DNA from: Berberis thunbergii
Lineage: Eukaryota; Streptophyta; Magnoliopsida; Ranunculales; Berberidaceae
Direction of reading: 5' to 3'
Length of the DNA: 64,000 bases
Assembly (NCBI GenBank): GCA_003290165.1
Contig: QNQO01000679.1
Span: 1 to 64,000 of the forward strand
The translations under genes were made by a program, and so were the position numbers. Below are positions 46,689 to 57,386 of this stretch, piece after piece (positions within the stretch are counted from its first letter, which is position 1; each line of letters opens with the position of its first letter). The notes beneath the pieces were generated by a model. It did not search any database. It saw only the letters and a program-made list of their open reading frames with translations, and had not been told where the DNA came from.

Positions 46689-49600
46689 TTAACACTCTAT
46701 TACAACATCTTCATCACCATCCATATTATCAAACCTTCTAACAGGAAAAGGGTCAGATTCAACAATTTCTTCTTCAGTGGATGTAGACGACCCTTCATTG
46801 ACATCATAAAATTCTCTAGGCTTTATCTTAACAGGGACACGCCACTCAGTTTTAACAGGATCTTGTACATAAAAGACTTGTTTCGCTTGTGAAGCGAGAA
46901 TGTAGGGTTCGTCAGTACATAGTAGTCGATTAAGTTTCACAATTGTGAATCCTAACTCGTCTACGTCAATGTCGCGCCTATCAACACAATCACATATAAA
47001 TAGGACTACATGTCGCCCTCCTCCGTAATCCAACTCTGTGATGTCAGTCAACACGCCATAGTATGTCACATCTAACGTTGTGAGGGAACTGTCATTAACC
47101 GTTCCATAATTAATGCAACTTGCCGAAAGTACAACTCCACTGTTCTGGGTTTTACTTCTCCTATCTGCACACCGCGTGCGATACCTACACCCATTAATAA
47201 GGTATTTTTTAAACTTGCAAACAACCTTGGAAGCCCACGACAAGTGTTGAACATCATTAGGTTCATCAGAACTGCTGACCTGTTTATTAGAAGCCAAAAA
47301 ATGCACAACCTTAGTATTTCCTTAACATGAATTTACAATTTAGTAGAGGCAAAACTTACAACATCACGAAACCACTGAGGAAACTCAGAGTTATGAATTC
47401 GATCAATGTCTATTTGTCGTTTGTTTGGGTATCGTGCTCGAAGGGCTTCCTTATGTTCTCTACAAAAGGTTAAGATGCATTAGAGATACTAAGGGTGCTA
47501 CAAAGTCGAGATTCAAGTGGAGAGGAGATAGTAGACGTGCATACATTACATGTGTGTATATTTCAGATGTGTTAAATAACACCCATCTATGCATTTGTAC
47601 CCACGTAACTTCGTCAATATTCATAAAATCTGCCTTCCCAATGCCATGCCCAGGCTATGAGAAAATGTTGAGGAAGGATCGTGCTGCTTGCACCTAATTA
47701 TCATCATTTCACACTGGCCGGTTAGACCTTGTCTCGACATCGTTCAAATATCTTGAACAAAATGTCAAACATTCTTCAGCCAGGTAACCTTCAGCAATTG
47801 ATCCCTCAGGACGACATTGATTGCGCACATATGACTTCAATGTGTGAAGGTACCTAGGAGAAATAATTTGCCATGATATATTAGTAGTTATTTTAATACA
47901 TACTACTTAAAATTATGACACATGGTTTGGGGATTTACCTCTCAATAGGATACATCCAGCGATAGTGAACATGTCCTGCCATTTTAGCCTCACTTGCCAA
48001 GTGTATGGACAAGTGAACCATTATATCAAAGAAAGCGAGGGGGGGGGGGAATCCTCTCAAGATGACAAAGCACTAGAGGTATATGACTTTCTAACTGCTC
48101 ATAGCAATTAACTGTCCCAGTTTTGGAGCACAATTCACGAAAATACGTACTTAGCTCTATCAAAACTGTACTAACTTCTTTGGGAAGAATTTTGCGAATT
48201 GCTATTGGCAGTAGCTGTTGCATTAATATATGGCAATCATGACTCTTCAATCCTGATATTTTGCTTTCTTTTACATGCACACATTGGAATAAGTTACTTG
48301 AATAGCCATTTGGCACTTTAACCTTGGAGAGCACTGTGCAGACTAGCTTTTTCTTTTCCACCGTCAAGGAGTAACACGCCTTAGGCAAATGAACCTTACC
48401 AGAAGTAGTTTCTGGATGCAGGGCATGCCTAATGTCCAGTTCTTGCAGGTCCAAGCGGGCATTCAACGTGTCCTTGGTTTTCCCTTCCATGTTTAGTAGT
48501 GTTCCAACTAAACTCTCGCAAATGTTCTTCTCGATATGCATCACATCAAGGTTATGACGTATTAAGAGATGTTCCCAATAAGGAAATGAAAAGAAAATAC
48601 TTTTCTTCTTCCACCCTATTACTCCTTCACAATCCCTTTTGCGCTTAGAGCCAACTACTTGTGCATGGTGCTTCCCAAACGTTAATGTCACCTTACTTGC
48701 CTCGGCTAGCAATTGTTGCCCAGTCAAGTTAGGGAGAGAAGATCGTAGTTCAATCTTTCCATCAAATGATTTTACTTGACGTCTATATCTATGAGCTTGA
48801 TCTAGAAAGCGACGATGAGCCATATAACAAAACTTTCGAGAGTTTTTCAGATAATGACGTGTTGTCTCCACATTGCAAGTGGGGCATGCATACTTGCCTT
48901 TTGTGCTCCACCCAGACATGTTTGCATATGCAAGAAAGTCATTAATTGTCCATAAGATAGCTGCACGCATCACAAAATTTTCTTTCCTTGATGCATCGTA
49001 TGTTAGACGCCCAACGTCCCATAATTCCTTCAACTCATCAATCAATGGATGTAAATATACATCAATATCATTGCCTGGAGCACGAGGTCCAGGAATAAGC
49101 AAAGACATCATAAAGAAAGGTTGCTTCATACACATCCATGGCGGTAGATTATATGGAATTAAGACAACTGGCCACGTGCTGTGTGCAATACTAAGAGTTC
49201 CAAATGGGTTAAAGCCATCACTTGCCAATCCTAACCTGACATTTCGACCATCAACAGCAAAGTCTGGAAATTGATTATCGAGATGTCGTCAGGCCATAGA
49301 ATCAGCAGGATGCCATATGATATCGTCCCGTGCTCGTGAGTCCGCATGCCAACGCGTGCTTGATGCTGTCTTAGATGACATAAATGGCCTCTGTAACCTT
49401 GGAATAAGTGGGAAATGCTACATTGTCTTAGCAGCTACCCCATGTCTCTTACTAGTAAGTACATTAGACCCATCATCTGCTTGTTTCCACCTTGATAAGT
49501 GGCATATAGAACATGATTCTACATCCGCAAATTCATTTCGATACAAAATATAGTCATTGGGACAAGCATCAATCTTTTTATAATTGAGGCTAAGATCATT

Positions 49601-50200
49601 CACAATTTTTTTCGCCTTGTAGAACGAATCAGGCAAGCATTCACCAAGGGGGAGCACCGTTTTAAGAAATTTGAGTAGTTGAGTTACAAATTTGTTGGTC
49701 CAACCATTTAGACACTTTAGGTGAAACAAGTGGACAAGGCAGGACAACTTGTTGAAGTTCTTGCAACCAGGGTATAGTTCTTTCTCAGCTTCCTCAACTA
49801 ACTTGTAAAATGACATTGCCTCTTCATTTGGTTCATGGTGAATGTCTTCTTGTTCACCCATAATTGGCGAATGCCCAAATGTGTCATGTAACATGCCTTC
49901 CATATCGTCCTCTTCCTCTTCCTCTTCCTCTGAATCTTCTTCATCTGCCCATGCATCCAATACTTCCAATTCACCGTGGTGTAGCCATATACCTTTGGCA
50001 TACTGACTATCCCACCCAGAAATGATTAGATGTTCCTGAACAGTGTCACGAACATGGAAATGCCTGTTACGACACCTTTTGCATGGACATTTTATCTTTC
50101 CATGAAAAGACAACAAATCAAAAGCATCATTAAGGAAGGTGCGGAGCCCTAGTTCATATTCGGTGCTGAGACGATTATGCTCAATCCCATCTTTTTCCAT
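46689..50200 (-). pseudogene. TNP2-type CACTA transposase gene, inactivated
   Basis: The minus-strand frame from 50200 begins MEKDGIEHNRLSTEYELG and has a transposase-associated domain (KIKCPCKRCRNRHF, HLIISGW), an acidic stretch, then the Transposase_21 core (LLIPGPRAPGNDIDVYLHPL, WSTKGKYACPTC, NLDVMHIEKNICESL). DUF4218 follows (SHDCHILMQQLLPIAIRKIL), continued in an exon starting 47853 (YLHTLKSYVRNQCRPEGSI). After a degraded part, DUF4216 lies at 47306-46689 (VDELGFTIVKLNRL, AKQVFYVQDP). Defects: in-frame TAG at 49418-49420, in-frame TGA at 49289-49291, a frame break at a C homopolymer near 48040-48050 (FFDIMVHLSIHLASEAKMAG resumes one frame over), and a TGA after the RPV segment near 47720. 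The frame from 50200 to 48026 is otherwise continuous over about 725 codons. Confidence 0.88.
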
Positions 50201-51420
50201 GTTGGAATCTAACTTAGCCTGGATAATAGTATAAAGATGAATTTATTAATTGACATTTATGAAAAGCAAAAATTTATTCTTTTAAAAAGATAAAGTAAAA
50301 CAAGTATATATTATACATTATCTTTTACGGCTATTCAAATTTGAAGCTTGCTCTTGTAAGGTTTTACAAACTCAATATGTTATTTCTGTATGATACTCTA
50401 TCCCTAAAAGCCATGCAATTGGGGGATCAACCCAAATATATCAAACGAACCCAAAGTTCAAAATAAACGAAACAAACAAGATACTGCACGCTTATGGCAT
50501 ATCTACCCATTAGCTAATAATTTATTATTCCACGCTTATGGCATGTCTCTCTCAAAGTAGTTGTATATATTCATTTTCAACTTCACATAAAAAGTAAGCA
50601 AGCCAAATGTAGAATAATTAGAAGTAAACGACAATTTAAAATCATTAACCCTAAGCGGGCTCGAAGCACGAGCTTTATGTTATGTCTGATAAGTTGTTAT
50701 TAGAAAACACCTTAGTTTCATGACAAGTTTGCATTTTCATGCAGGCTCCTTTTTATTATTTTGAATGCCCTAGTATGAAAAAAAAATGCAAGAAAAGCAG
50801 GGCACTAACATGGTCAAGAAAAGCAGTGCACTAACATGGTCAAAACTAAACCAATCTAATCAAGCATTTCACTATTGGTTGGTACACTTAAAATACATCA
50901 AAAGTGTGGGCGGTCTGACATCATTCTACCATCCACTTCTATTGCTATAGATGGTAAGAAGATTTAATAATTCATTAAATTCCACTTGAGCTCCATGAAA
51001 AAGTTTTGCTAAATTTGAACATGTAAGGAATTTTACAAGTATATTTGTATTGTATGGAAGAAATTTTACAATCATACTATTACACTGAAAACTAAAGCTT
51101 GTGTGTGTATATATGAAAATAGACTTGGGAAGGTTTAGACGTCTAGCTTGAATTCCTAGAAGAGTTCTACTTCCATCTTTAGACTAAAAGTCTGTGAGTT
51201 TGGAGTAGTATTAGTTGTTCCCCACTTTTACAGTTCAAAACAATATAAAAAATTTGCATCTTTAGACTAAAATTTGCAAAACAATATAAAGTCTGTGAGT
51301 CTGTGAATTCTACTTCAATCTTTAGACTAGAATTTGCAAAACAATATAAACCTAAGTGAGAGATTTGATTTTTACTCACCTTGAACCCTTATTAGAGCAC
51401 AAAAACCCCAAATTTCTCCA
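50201..51420. other. 5' flank of the transposase gene
   Basis: AT-rich. Short direct repeats of the form TCTTTAGACTA-AATTTGCAAAACAATATAAA occur at about 51247-51350. No gene is seen. It may hold the transposase promoter. Confidence 0.4.
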
Positions 51421-51509
51421 ACCTTGAAGTTGAAGAAGATGAAGAATGAGATGATCTTCCTGGATGCAGAAGGTTTCCAGGCCCCTCAGCAGGTGACGCT
51501 GCGCGGGTT

Positions 51510-51730
51510 CTTCCTCTCAGACCTTCTTTCTATCAAAATCGAGGGTTCTTCCTTTCAAAATAGGGTTCTTCCTCTCACAACTTCTTCCTTTGAAAATCGT
51601 GCGTCTTCCTCTCAAAATACCATGACGCGGGATGTCAAACCTTCGTCCTCTCAAAATCGCTCTTCCAAACCTTCTTCCTCTCAAAATAGGGTTCTTCCTC
51701 TCACCGCTTCGTCCTCTCAAAGCAATTCCT
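51510..51730 (+). repeat. Minisatellite-like CTTCCTCTCAAAATCG repeats
   Basis: Variants of TTCTTCCTCTCAAAATCGNG recur about eight times. They lie in an open frame (51424-51810) that reads SSSQNR and VLPLTASS repeats on the plus strand. I see no known domain and take the frame as a by-product of the repeats, though it is open for 128 codons. Subterminal-type DNA follows at 51815-51960. Confidence 0.55.
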
Positions 51731-51814
51731 CTGCAATATGCTCTTCACAAAACTACGTGGGATTCCCAATTTTATTCGCGCTGAAAGGTTTTTATTTATT
51801 TATTTTTTAATCGA

Positions 51815-51960
51815 TTAGGGACGGCAAAAATCGTAGCTAAGATTTGTAAATCTTAGCTACGGTTACTATACCGTGGCTAAGTAATTTTTTGTCAATATTT
51901 TATTTTTTTCAAATATACACTTATGGACGGCATAAAGCGTAGCAAAGTGTATTTATTTGT
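51815..51960. repeat. Internal subterminal-type CACTA repeats
   Basis: GGGACGGCAAAAATCGTAGC, TTAGCTACGGTTACTATACC and GTGGCTAAG match the style of the element ends but lie 2 kb inside. A second phrase (ACTCTATCAACCCCAAATTG, then an AT run) is then repeated near 51975 and 52160. Confidence 0.6.
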
Positions 51961-52505
51961 AAAACTCAAAACAAATTTATACTCTATCAACCCCAAATTG
52001 ATAATATATATATATATATGATTCAGGGGGCTACATAAGCAAAAAACTTACATGGATTTACAATCAAGGACAAACTAAAACTTACCAATTTTTATTCAAG
52101 GTTTATACTATTAAAAAACAACAAATACGACTTTGGAAAGACCTTTTCAAGATTTACAAATTTATACTCTATCAACCCCAAATTGATAATATATATATAT
52201 ATATGTCCAGGCCTTTTCAATCAGAATAAAATTTTCTCCCCGTCCAAATTCAAAGCGTCTTCAAGTTTTAATGAAATTAAACAATCTTTTGGCCTGAAAA
52301 AAAATGAAGGATATGGGTAAGATGCAGGAGATGATCAAAAATAAAATTATATGAGTAAAAAAATGATATCAGTAAGATGAAGGATATGGGTAAGATGCAG
52401 GATATGAGTAAAAAAATTGACTTAAAGGCAGTAATAGTATCAAAGAGGATATGGGTAAGATGCAGGAGATGATAAAAAAAAAAAAATTATAAATCATTCT
52501 TATAC

Positions 52506-52590
52506 CTGCAAGTGGCTTTTAACATGGGCAATGCTAAGTCCTCTCACATTCATTAGTTGAAAGACAAATTTTGGAGGTGCTTCTGCCACA
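52506..52590 (-). pseudogene. Captured exon of a G2-like (MYB-SHLQ) transcription factor
   Basis: The minus strand reads PPKFVFQLMNVRGLSIAHVK then SHLQ, directly followed by a GTATA donor. This is the third helix and SHLQ motif of G2-like/MYB-CC DNA-binding domains, usually written PKLVLQLMNVKGLSIAHVKS. Only this exon is present. Confidence 0.8.
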
Positions 52591-52626
52591 ATCAAAGGAA
52601 AAAAAATTATAAAGAGTTAGTAATCC

Positions 52627-52698
52627 TTGATAATTGTTGAAATGCTCCATGAGCTCCTCCTCTGTTGTCTCCCATGATATCCCTCCGATGAAGAATGT
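52627..52698 (-). pseudogene. Captured exon of an RRM RNA-binding protein (RNP1/hnRNP-like)
   Basis: After a TGCAG acceptor the minus strand reads TFFIGGISWETTEEELMEHF then NNYQG. This matches RNP2 and helix 1 of a plant hnRNP/musashi-like RRM (LFIGGISWETTEE). The rest of the RRM is absent. Confidence 0.75.
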
Positions 52699-53225
52699 CT
52701 GCAAGTTTTATAAATATGAAACAATGTTTCGCCTTGCATAAAAACCAAGGCCCTTCAACTAGTAAAAAAGTGACTGGAAGGCGGTAAGAATATCAAAGAG
52801 AATATGGGTAAGATGCAGGGACGGCTTATACCGTATCAAAGAAACTGTAGCTAAAAGAAATTCTAAGGCTTATCTTTCAAAAAAACTGTTACAAAGAACA
52901 TTTCCCCTCGATGAGCCTCATTTGCTTAAGTCACGCAGTGAAGTTAAAGAGAACATTCAACAAATGTATGCAATTTTAACATTCGACAAATGTTAGCATT
53001 GTTTATGATTTACTAAACCTTATCTCTCACCTGAAGAAGAAGACGCACGCAGGAGATGGCGGGGTTGGAGTGGGCGGAGGCGATAGAGAGTAGAGAATAA
53101 GGGACAGATGGTACCACCACGACACCACCATCGTCCTCCTTATATCAAAGAGAATATTTGAGATCTCTTGCATCTAGGGAAAGGCGGCCGGGATGGGTGT
53201 CAAGTGAGAGTTTTATCCTGGATTT

Positions 53226-53276
53226 GAGTTTCTTCTCTGCTGCTGGGGTCTTCTCTGCCACGGCGGACTTCTCCTC
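53226..53276 (-). pseudogene. Captured N-terminal fragment of histone H2B
   Basis: The minus strand reads EEKSAVAEKTPAAEKKLKS, matching the lysine/alanine-rich tail of plant H2B (EKK-AVAEK-PAAEKKPKAG). The match ends after KK and the histone fold is absent. The repeated low-complexity composition makes this weaker than the other fragments. Confidence 0.55.
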
Positions 53277-53569
53277 TGTAAAAATTAAATTTAAATAAAG
53301 AGAGAGTTAATTGAAGGAGATTGGTTGAGTTGGTTTCATGCGGATCGGTGACGTGTTTGTTTTAGTGCGTTGGATTGGGCTATAATTTTTAGGTGTTATT
53401 GACAGTTGCGATGAGGTTCTATTTTTGTTTAATTTTTTTTAAAATATTCTATTAGGGAAGGTTTTTTGCCGTAGCTAATAAAATATTTTTTTTGTAAATC
53501 TTACCTATTTTTTGGATTGAACTAAATGTTTTAAAAAATATATATATATATTTAAAAACCATTAGCTAA

Positions 53570-54107
53570 TGGAATTTATTTTTTATATATTAAAAAAAGC
53601 CATTAGCTACGGTATTCTACCGTGGCTAATGAAAATTTAATTTGTAAAGCTTGGCGACGACCCTTGTGCCGTCGCTACATTGGTTTTTATATATTTCATT
53701 AAAAAAAACCATTAGCTACGGTATTCTACCGTGGCTAATGAAAAAATTAATTTGTAAAGCTTAGCGACGACACAGGAGCCGTCGCTACATGTTTAAAAAA
53801 AAAACATTAGCTACGGTATTCTACCGTGGCTAATCAAATTTAATTTGTAACCCTTAGCGATGGTCCTTGTGCCGACGCTACATTGGCTTTTATATATTTC
53901 ATTTTTTTATAAAAACCATTAGCTACGGTATTCTACCGTGGCTAATCAAATTTAATTTGTAAACCTTAGCGACGACCATTGTGCCGTCGCTACATTGGTT
54001 TTTATATATTTCATTTTTTTTAAAAACCATTAGCTACGGTATTCTATCTTGGCTAATCAAATTTATTTGTAAACCTTAGCGACGACGCGGTTGTCGTCGC
54101 TATAGTG
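53570..54107. repeat. Right subterminal tandem repeats of CACTA element 1 (five copies)
   Basis: Units of 95-112 bp start near 53602, 53711, 53806, 53918 and 54029. Each has two hairpins: ATTAGCTACGGTA/TACCGTGGCTAAT, and TTAGCGACGAC with GCCGTCGCTA. The array ends CGTCGCTATAGTG at 54107. Confidence 0.85.
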
Positions 54108-54133
54108 TTTATATATATATATATACACATATA

Positions 54134-54372
54134 CACTACACCAAAAGGCTTGTTTAGCTACGGGGAGGTGGCCACGGCTCCAAACTGTTGGTTAATTTGC
54201 CACGGCAAAAAACTGTGGCTATAACGGCCAACGGTTTAAAACCGTGGCTAAAAAAGGGATTGCCACGGCAAAAAACCGTGGCTATAACGGCCAACGGTTT
54301 AAAACCGTGGCTTAAAAAAGGGTTGCCAGGGCAAAAAACCGTGGCTAACTGCCAACGGTTTAAAACCGTTGC
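54134..54372. repeat. Left subterminal repeats of CACTA element 2
   Basis: Three 63-bp units begin near 54198, 54261 and 54324. Each is built from TGCCACGGCAAAAAACCGTG and CCAACGGTTTAAAACCGTGG, both of which fold on themselves. Confidence 0.85.
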
Positions 54373-55490
54373 TATAAGCTTTTGCTTTTCACATGAGTTT
54401 CGCGCTTTGGCGAAAAGAATTGAACAAAAGAAGTTGGCGAGGTGTTTTGTTCAAGTGTTCGTGAGTTTCACGAGGTGTTTTGTTCAAGCTGGCGAGGTGA
54501 GTTTCGTGAGTGAGTTGGCAAGGAAAGAGTAAGGAGAAAGTTTTGTTCTTCATCAGGTAACAAATAAAGAATGTTTGTTTATTGTTCTGGTTGTTTGATT
54601 CGTTTAGTTTGATTGGTAGATGAAGTGTCAGGGTGTTGAAGCAAGCGGGTGTTTGGATTTGTGGTTAGAAATGTTGGGTGTTATTCAATTTCTGATTTTA
54701 TGTGTTTCAAGTTTGAAGGGATGTTAGTCAGATTTGGGGTTTAAGTGATTAGGAAGGTTTGGGTTTTGATGAGTTTATTGATTTTGAATAAATGGGGTTT
54801 CAGATTTGTGGTTATTGATGAGTTAGAGATGTTGGGGTTTTGTTCAATATGCGGAAAGTTGAGATTTTGAAGGTCAGATTTGGGGATTTCAGTGGTTAGG
54901 AAGCTTTGGGTTTTGATGGGTTTAGCGGTTTTGAATTAATGGGGTTTCAGACTCGTGGTTATTGACGAGTTAGAAATGGTGGGGTTTTGTTCATTATGCA
55001 GAAAGTTCTGATTTTGGAAGGAAGACTATCAAATTTGGGGATTTTGGTGGTTGAGAAGCTTCGGGTTTTGAGGGGTTTGTTCATTTGGGGTTCAGTACAT
55101 ATGGTTGTTGATTTGTTTCAGTGTTTTGAAATGGACTATTTGGTTGCTTGTTGTTTGTGTTTAGCACAATGAGGTGATATGTTTATTTCATAGTTGGTTT
55201 TAGGGGTTTCCAATGTAGAGATTTGGTGCCTTTGAAGGTTGAGGTTTTAAGGATTTTGTTTTAGTTGGGTTTAACAATTGTTTGCTTCTTTACTTGTGTA
55301 AATTAGGGTTTTGAATAGTTTGATTTGCGGCTTATCTTAGTTGAGAAATTTAGGGTTTGCATGGTTGAGGGATTTGATTTGGTTTTGGCTATTGTTCAAC
55401 TTCATGATAAAAAAAATGATTGGATGTTTATGTGAAATTTAGGGCTTTTTGTATGTTGTTATTAACTTCCAAGTACTTTATCCAATGATA
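54373..55490 (+). other. Possible leader exon and intron of element 2
   Basis: About 54375-54556 is GC-richer and ends TTCATCAG/GTAACAAA, a good donor. A T/G-rich intron-like stretch then runs to ATGATACAG near 55494, just before the F-box piece. This could be a captured 5' UTR exon that drives the downstream mosaic. No protein is recognised. Confidence 0.4.
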
Positions 55491-55494
55491 CAGA

Positions 55495-55741
55495 TCTAAG
55501 CTTGGAGTTTAAAGAACAAAGAATGGCATTGTCAATAACTTGCCCTAATAAGATGATGGATTCTGATATTGATGAAGGAAAAAAAGTATATGGCGTAGTT
55601 AGGCACATGGGATCAATGGGGAGGAAGCGAGTGAAACCATTGTGTCTCTACTCTCCTTCTAAAACTCCATTGAAGAAGCCATGTCGTGCAAGGAGGAGCT
55701 CGGACATGTCAATGTTGGAGAGGCTACCAGAAGACTTATTG
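55495..55741 (+). pseudogene. Captured N-terminal fragment of an F-box protein gene
   Basis: The frame from the ATG at 55523 reads MALSITCPNKMMDSDIDEGK, then GSMGRKRVKPL, and ends MSMLERLPEDLL at a GTAGGT donor. LERLPEDLL is the start of an F-box (Skp1-binding) motif in the FBS/SKIP27-like style. The next exon-like block does not continue the F-box: in phase it gives about 14 residues and a TGA (55894-55896). A short chimeric product of about 87 residues is thus possible in principle. Confidence 0.55.
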
Positions 55742-55851
55742 GTAGGTATTATGATGATTTTTTCTTTTCCAAACTAGAAACTATGTTGTCTACTTTGATT
55801 GATTGTGAGTTATTATAGAGCTCTAGCTAATATTTGTTTGTTATATTTCAG

Positions 55852-56656
55852 ATTAGAGTTTCTGCTGTTTGTAACCAAGTGGTGTCAGACAATTGAACAA
55901 ATGGAAGATCAAGTTTCTGCTGTTCTCGAGGAAGAAAGGTTATTATTGTCTCATAACTGCATTTTCTCTACTTGTGAGTTTTTTTTTGGTGTTATTTGAA
56001 AATAAAATTTCCATCTGTTTGCAGGGAAGAGAGAGCTCTAAGAAAAGCTGAAATGGAGGCAACAAAGGTTCGTTTTATTAGTGGGCTAATGTAAAAATTT
56101 TGATACACAAATAATTTTCGAAGTTCTGTCTCTTGCAAATCTTTTGGCCCATTCCTTTGTGTCCAACTTTGCAAGTTGTTTTATATTGTGGAGACAAAAT
56201 TATCTTTTGGTTCTTTTTATTCCTCACTAGTGTGCACGGCTACAGTTGCTCCTGTATCTAAGATATCAAGGGGAGTCAAATAATAATCTGAGAATCACCC
56301 ATACTGAATAGTGTGTTAGTTTATGAACTCTAATATGTTTTACTAAGTGTTCATGTTCTTGTATCATGAAGATGTGCATTTTCTTTTTACAGGCCTCTGT
56401 TGGAAACAACAGAATGGGGAAGGAAGTGATCAGTGCCCAGCAAGCGGAAGATCTCAAAATGAAAGAAAAGAGAAAGCGGGAGCGAGAGGTTTCATAATTT
56501 TTCCCTCTAGTTTTTTTCATTTCTGGATGCTTGTTACAACATAAATGTTGATTATGTGGAGGCACTACTTTGATGTAGAAAAACTTGCCACGAAAGAAGC
56601 GTCGTAGGCTGGAAGCTGCTCAAGAGATGGAGGACGAAGGCGATGACATAGAACAG
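55852..56656 (+). pseudogene. Captured C-terminal exons of DEAD-box helicase RH28 (DDX27/Drs1 homologue)
   Basis: Exon-like blocks: about 55852-55938 (TKWCQTIEQMEDQVSAVLEE), 56025-56067 (REERALRKAEMEATK), 56393-56488 (GKEVISAQQAEDLKMKEKRK) and 56579-56656 (NLPRKKRRRLEAAQEMEDEG). Phases join across AG/GT borders. This matches the charged C-terminal region of plant RH28, a nucleolar helicase used in ribosome assembly. The helicase core is absent. In RH28 a PKRTWF segment lies between the second and third blocks; here it is missing. The 55852 exon seems chimeric, with the RH28 match starting only near 55868. Confidence 0.75.
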
Positions 56657-57386
56657 GTCTGTTTTATCATCGCTTTTGCAGATGCATTAAATGAATCATA
56701 TTCCTTGTTAGTGGGGAGTTTGTCTAGAGTCATTAAGTACGTGGACACTGAAAAATTGCAGGGTGGACACCGTGGTAAGAAAGAGAAAGAAGTATATCCA
56801 AGCGAAAGTTCATTGCATTTGATCTATGTGCTTTGTGAGATAAAAATTCATTGCTCATGTAAGGTTTTACTTGCAGGTACAAGTGAAAGTAGCGGTGACA
56901 ATTATTTTGCATCTTAACGTTCCTGTACCCATAGGTTCAAAGTGACCAAAATCAACCCTCATCTCTCATCGGGTTTCATGTCCTCGGTGCCAAGCTCTTC
57001 ATCCATTGCTAATTTATTCTGCAATCACCAACTTTTGTGATGTAGACCCATATCTGTAGCCAGGTATTTAAGATCTAGAATGAATAAACATCTAGAATGA
57101 ATAAAGTTAAGTCATCTACTTCTTACAGAAATATAGTATAGTCTTTCTTACAATCAAAACCTGGTGGAGTAAAAGAAATTTGATGTTTGATTTGTTATGA
57201 GAGTTGCCTCCATTATGTCTCTCTGCATGCACCTTAAGTATATAAAAAAAAACCTTTCCTTTAGCTCAGCTGAAAAATTTTGATCGAAACTATTTGTGTA
57301 TTCTCCTGCATATATACATTACTAGTTTGTCTATCATGTCTTGAAACGTATATACATTACTAGTTTGTATGATGTCACTGTTTCAG

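Larger units (their letters stand above)
52300..52825. repeat. Dispersed short repeat GATATGGGTAAGATGCAGG
   Basis: At least four copies occur near 52309, 52384, 52447 and 52802, the third close to AAAGAGGATATGGGTAAGAT. They flank the captured exons in this part of the element. Confidence 0.6.
40642..54107 (-). mobile_element. CACTA element 1: transposase-bearing, gene-fragment-collecting (about 13.5 kb)
   Basis: The left end is CACTACAAAAAAAATTG (40642), followed by hairpin-rich subterminal repeats built from TAGCGACGG and CCGTGGCTA. Matching repeats fill 53570-54107, ending TATAGTG. Inside is a TNP2-type transposase gene on the minus strand plus pieces of at least seven unrelated host genes. 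The right end is diverged and no 3-bp target duplication fits (left flank AGG, right flank TTT), so the right border is provisional. Extra subterminal-like DNA at 51815-51960 allows a nested or composite structure. Confidence 0.75.

Noticed and set aside
51424..51810. 128-codon plus-strand frame as a real gene
   Set aside because: The peptide is made of SSSQNR/VLPLT repeats from a minisatellite; no domain and no splice support. Kept only as a repeat.
54188..54532. 114-codon frame at the start of CACTA element 2
   Set aside because: Most of it is translation of the 63-bp subterminal repeat.
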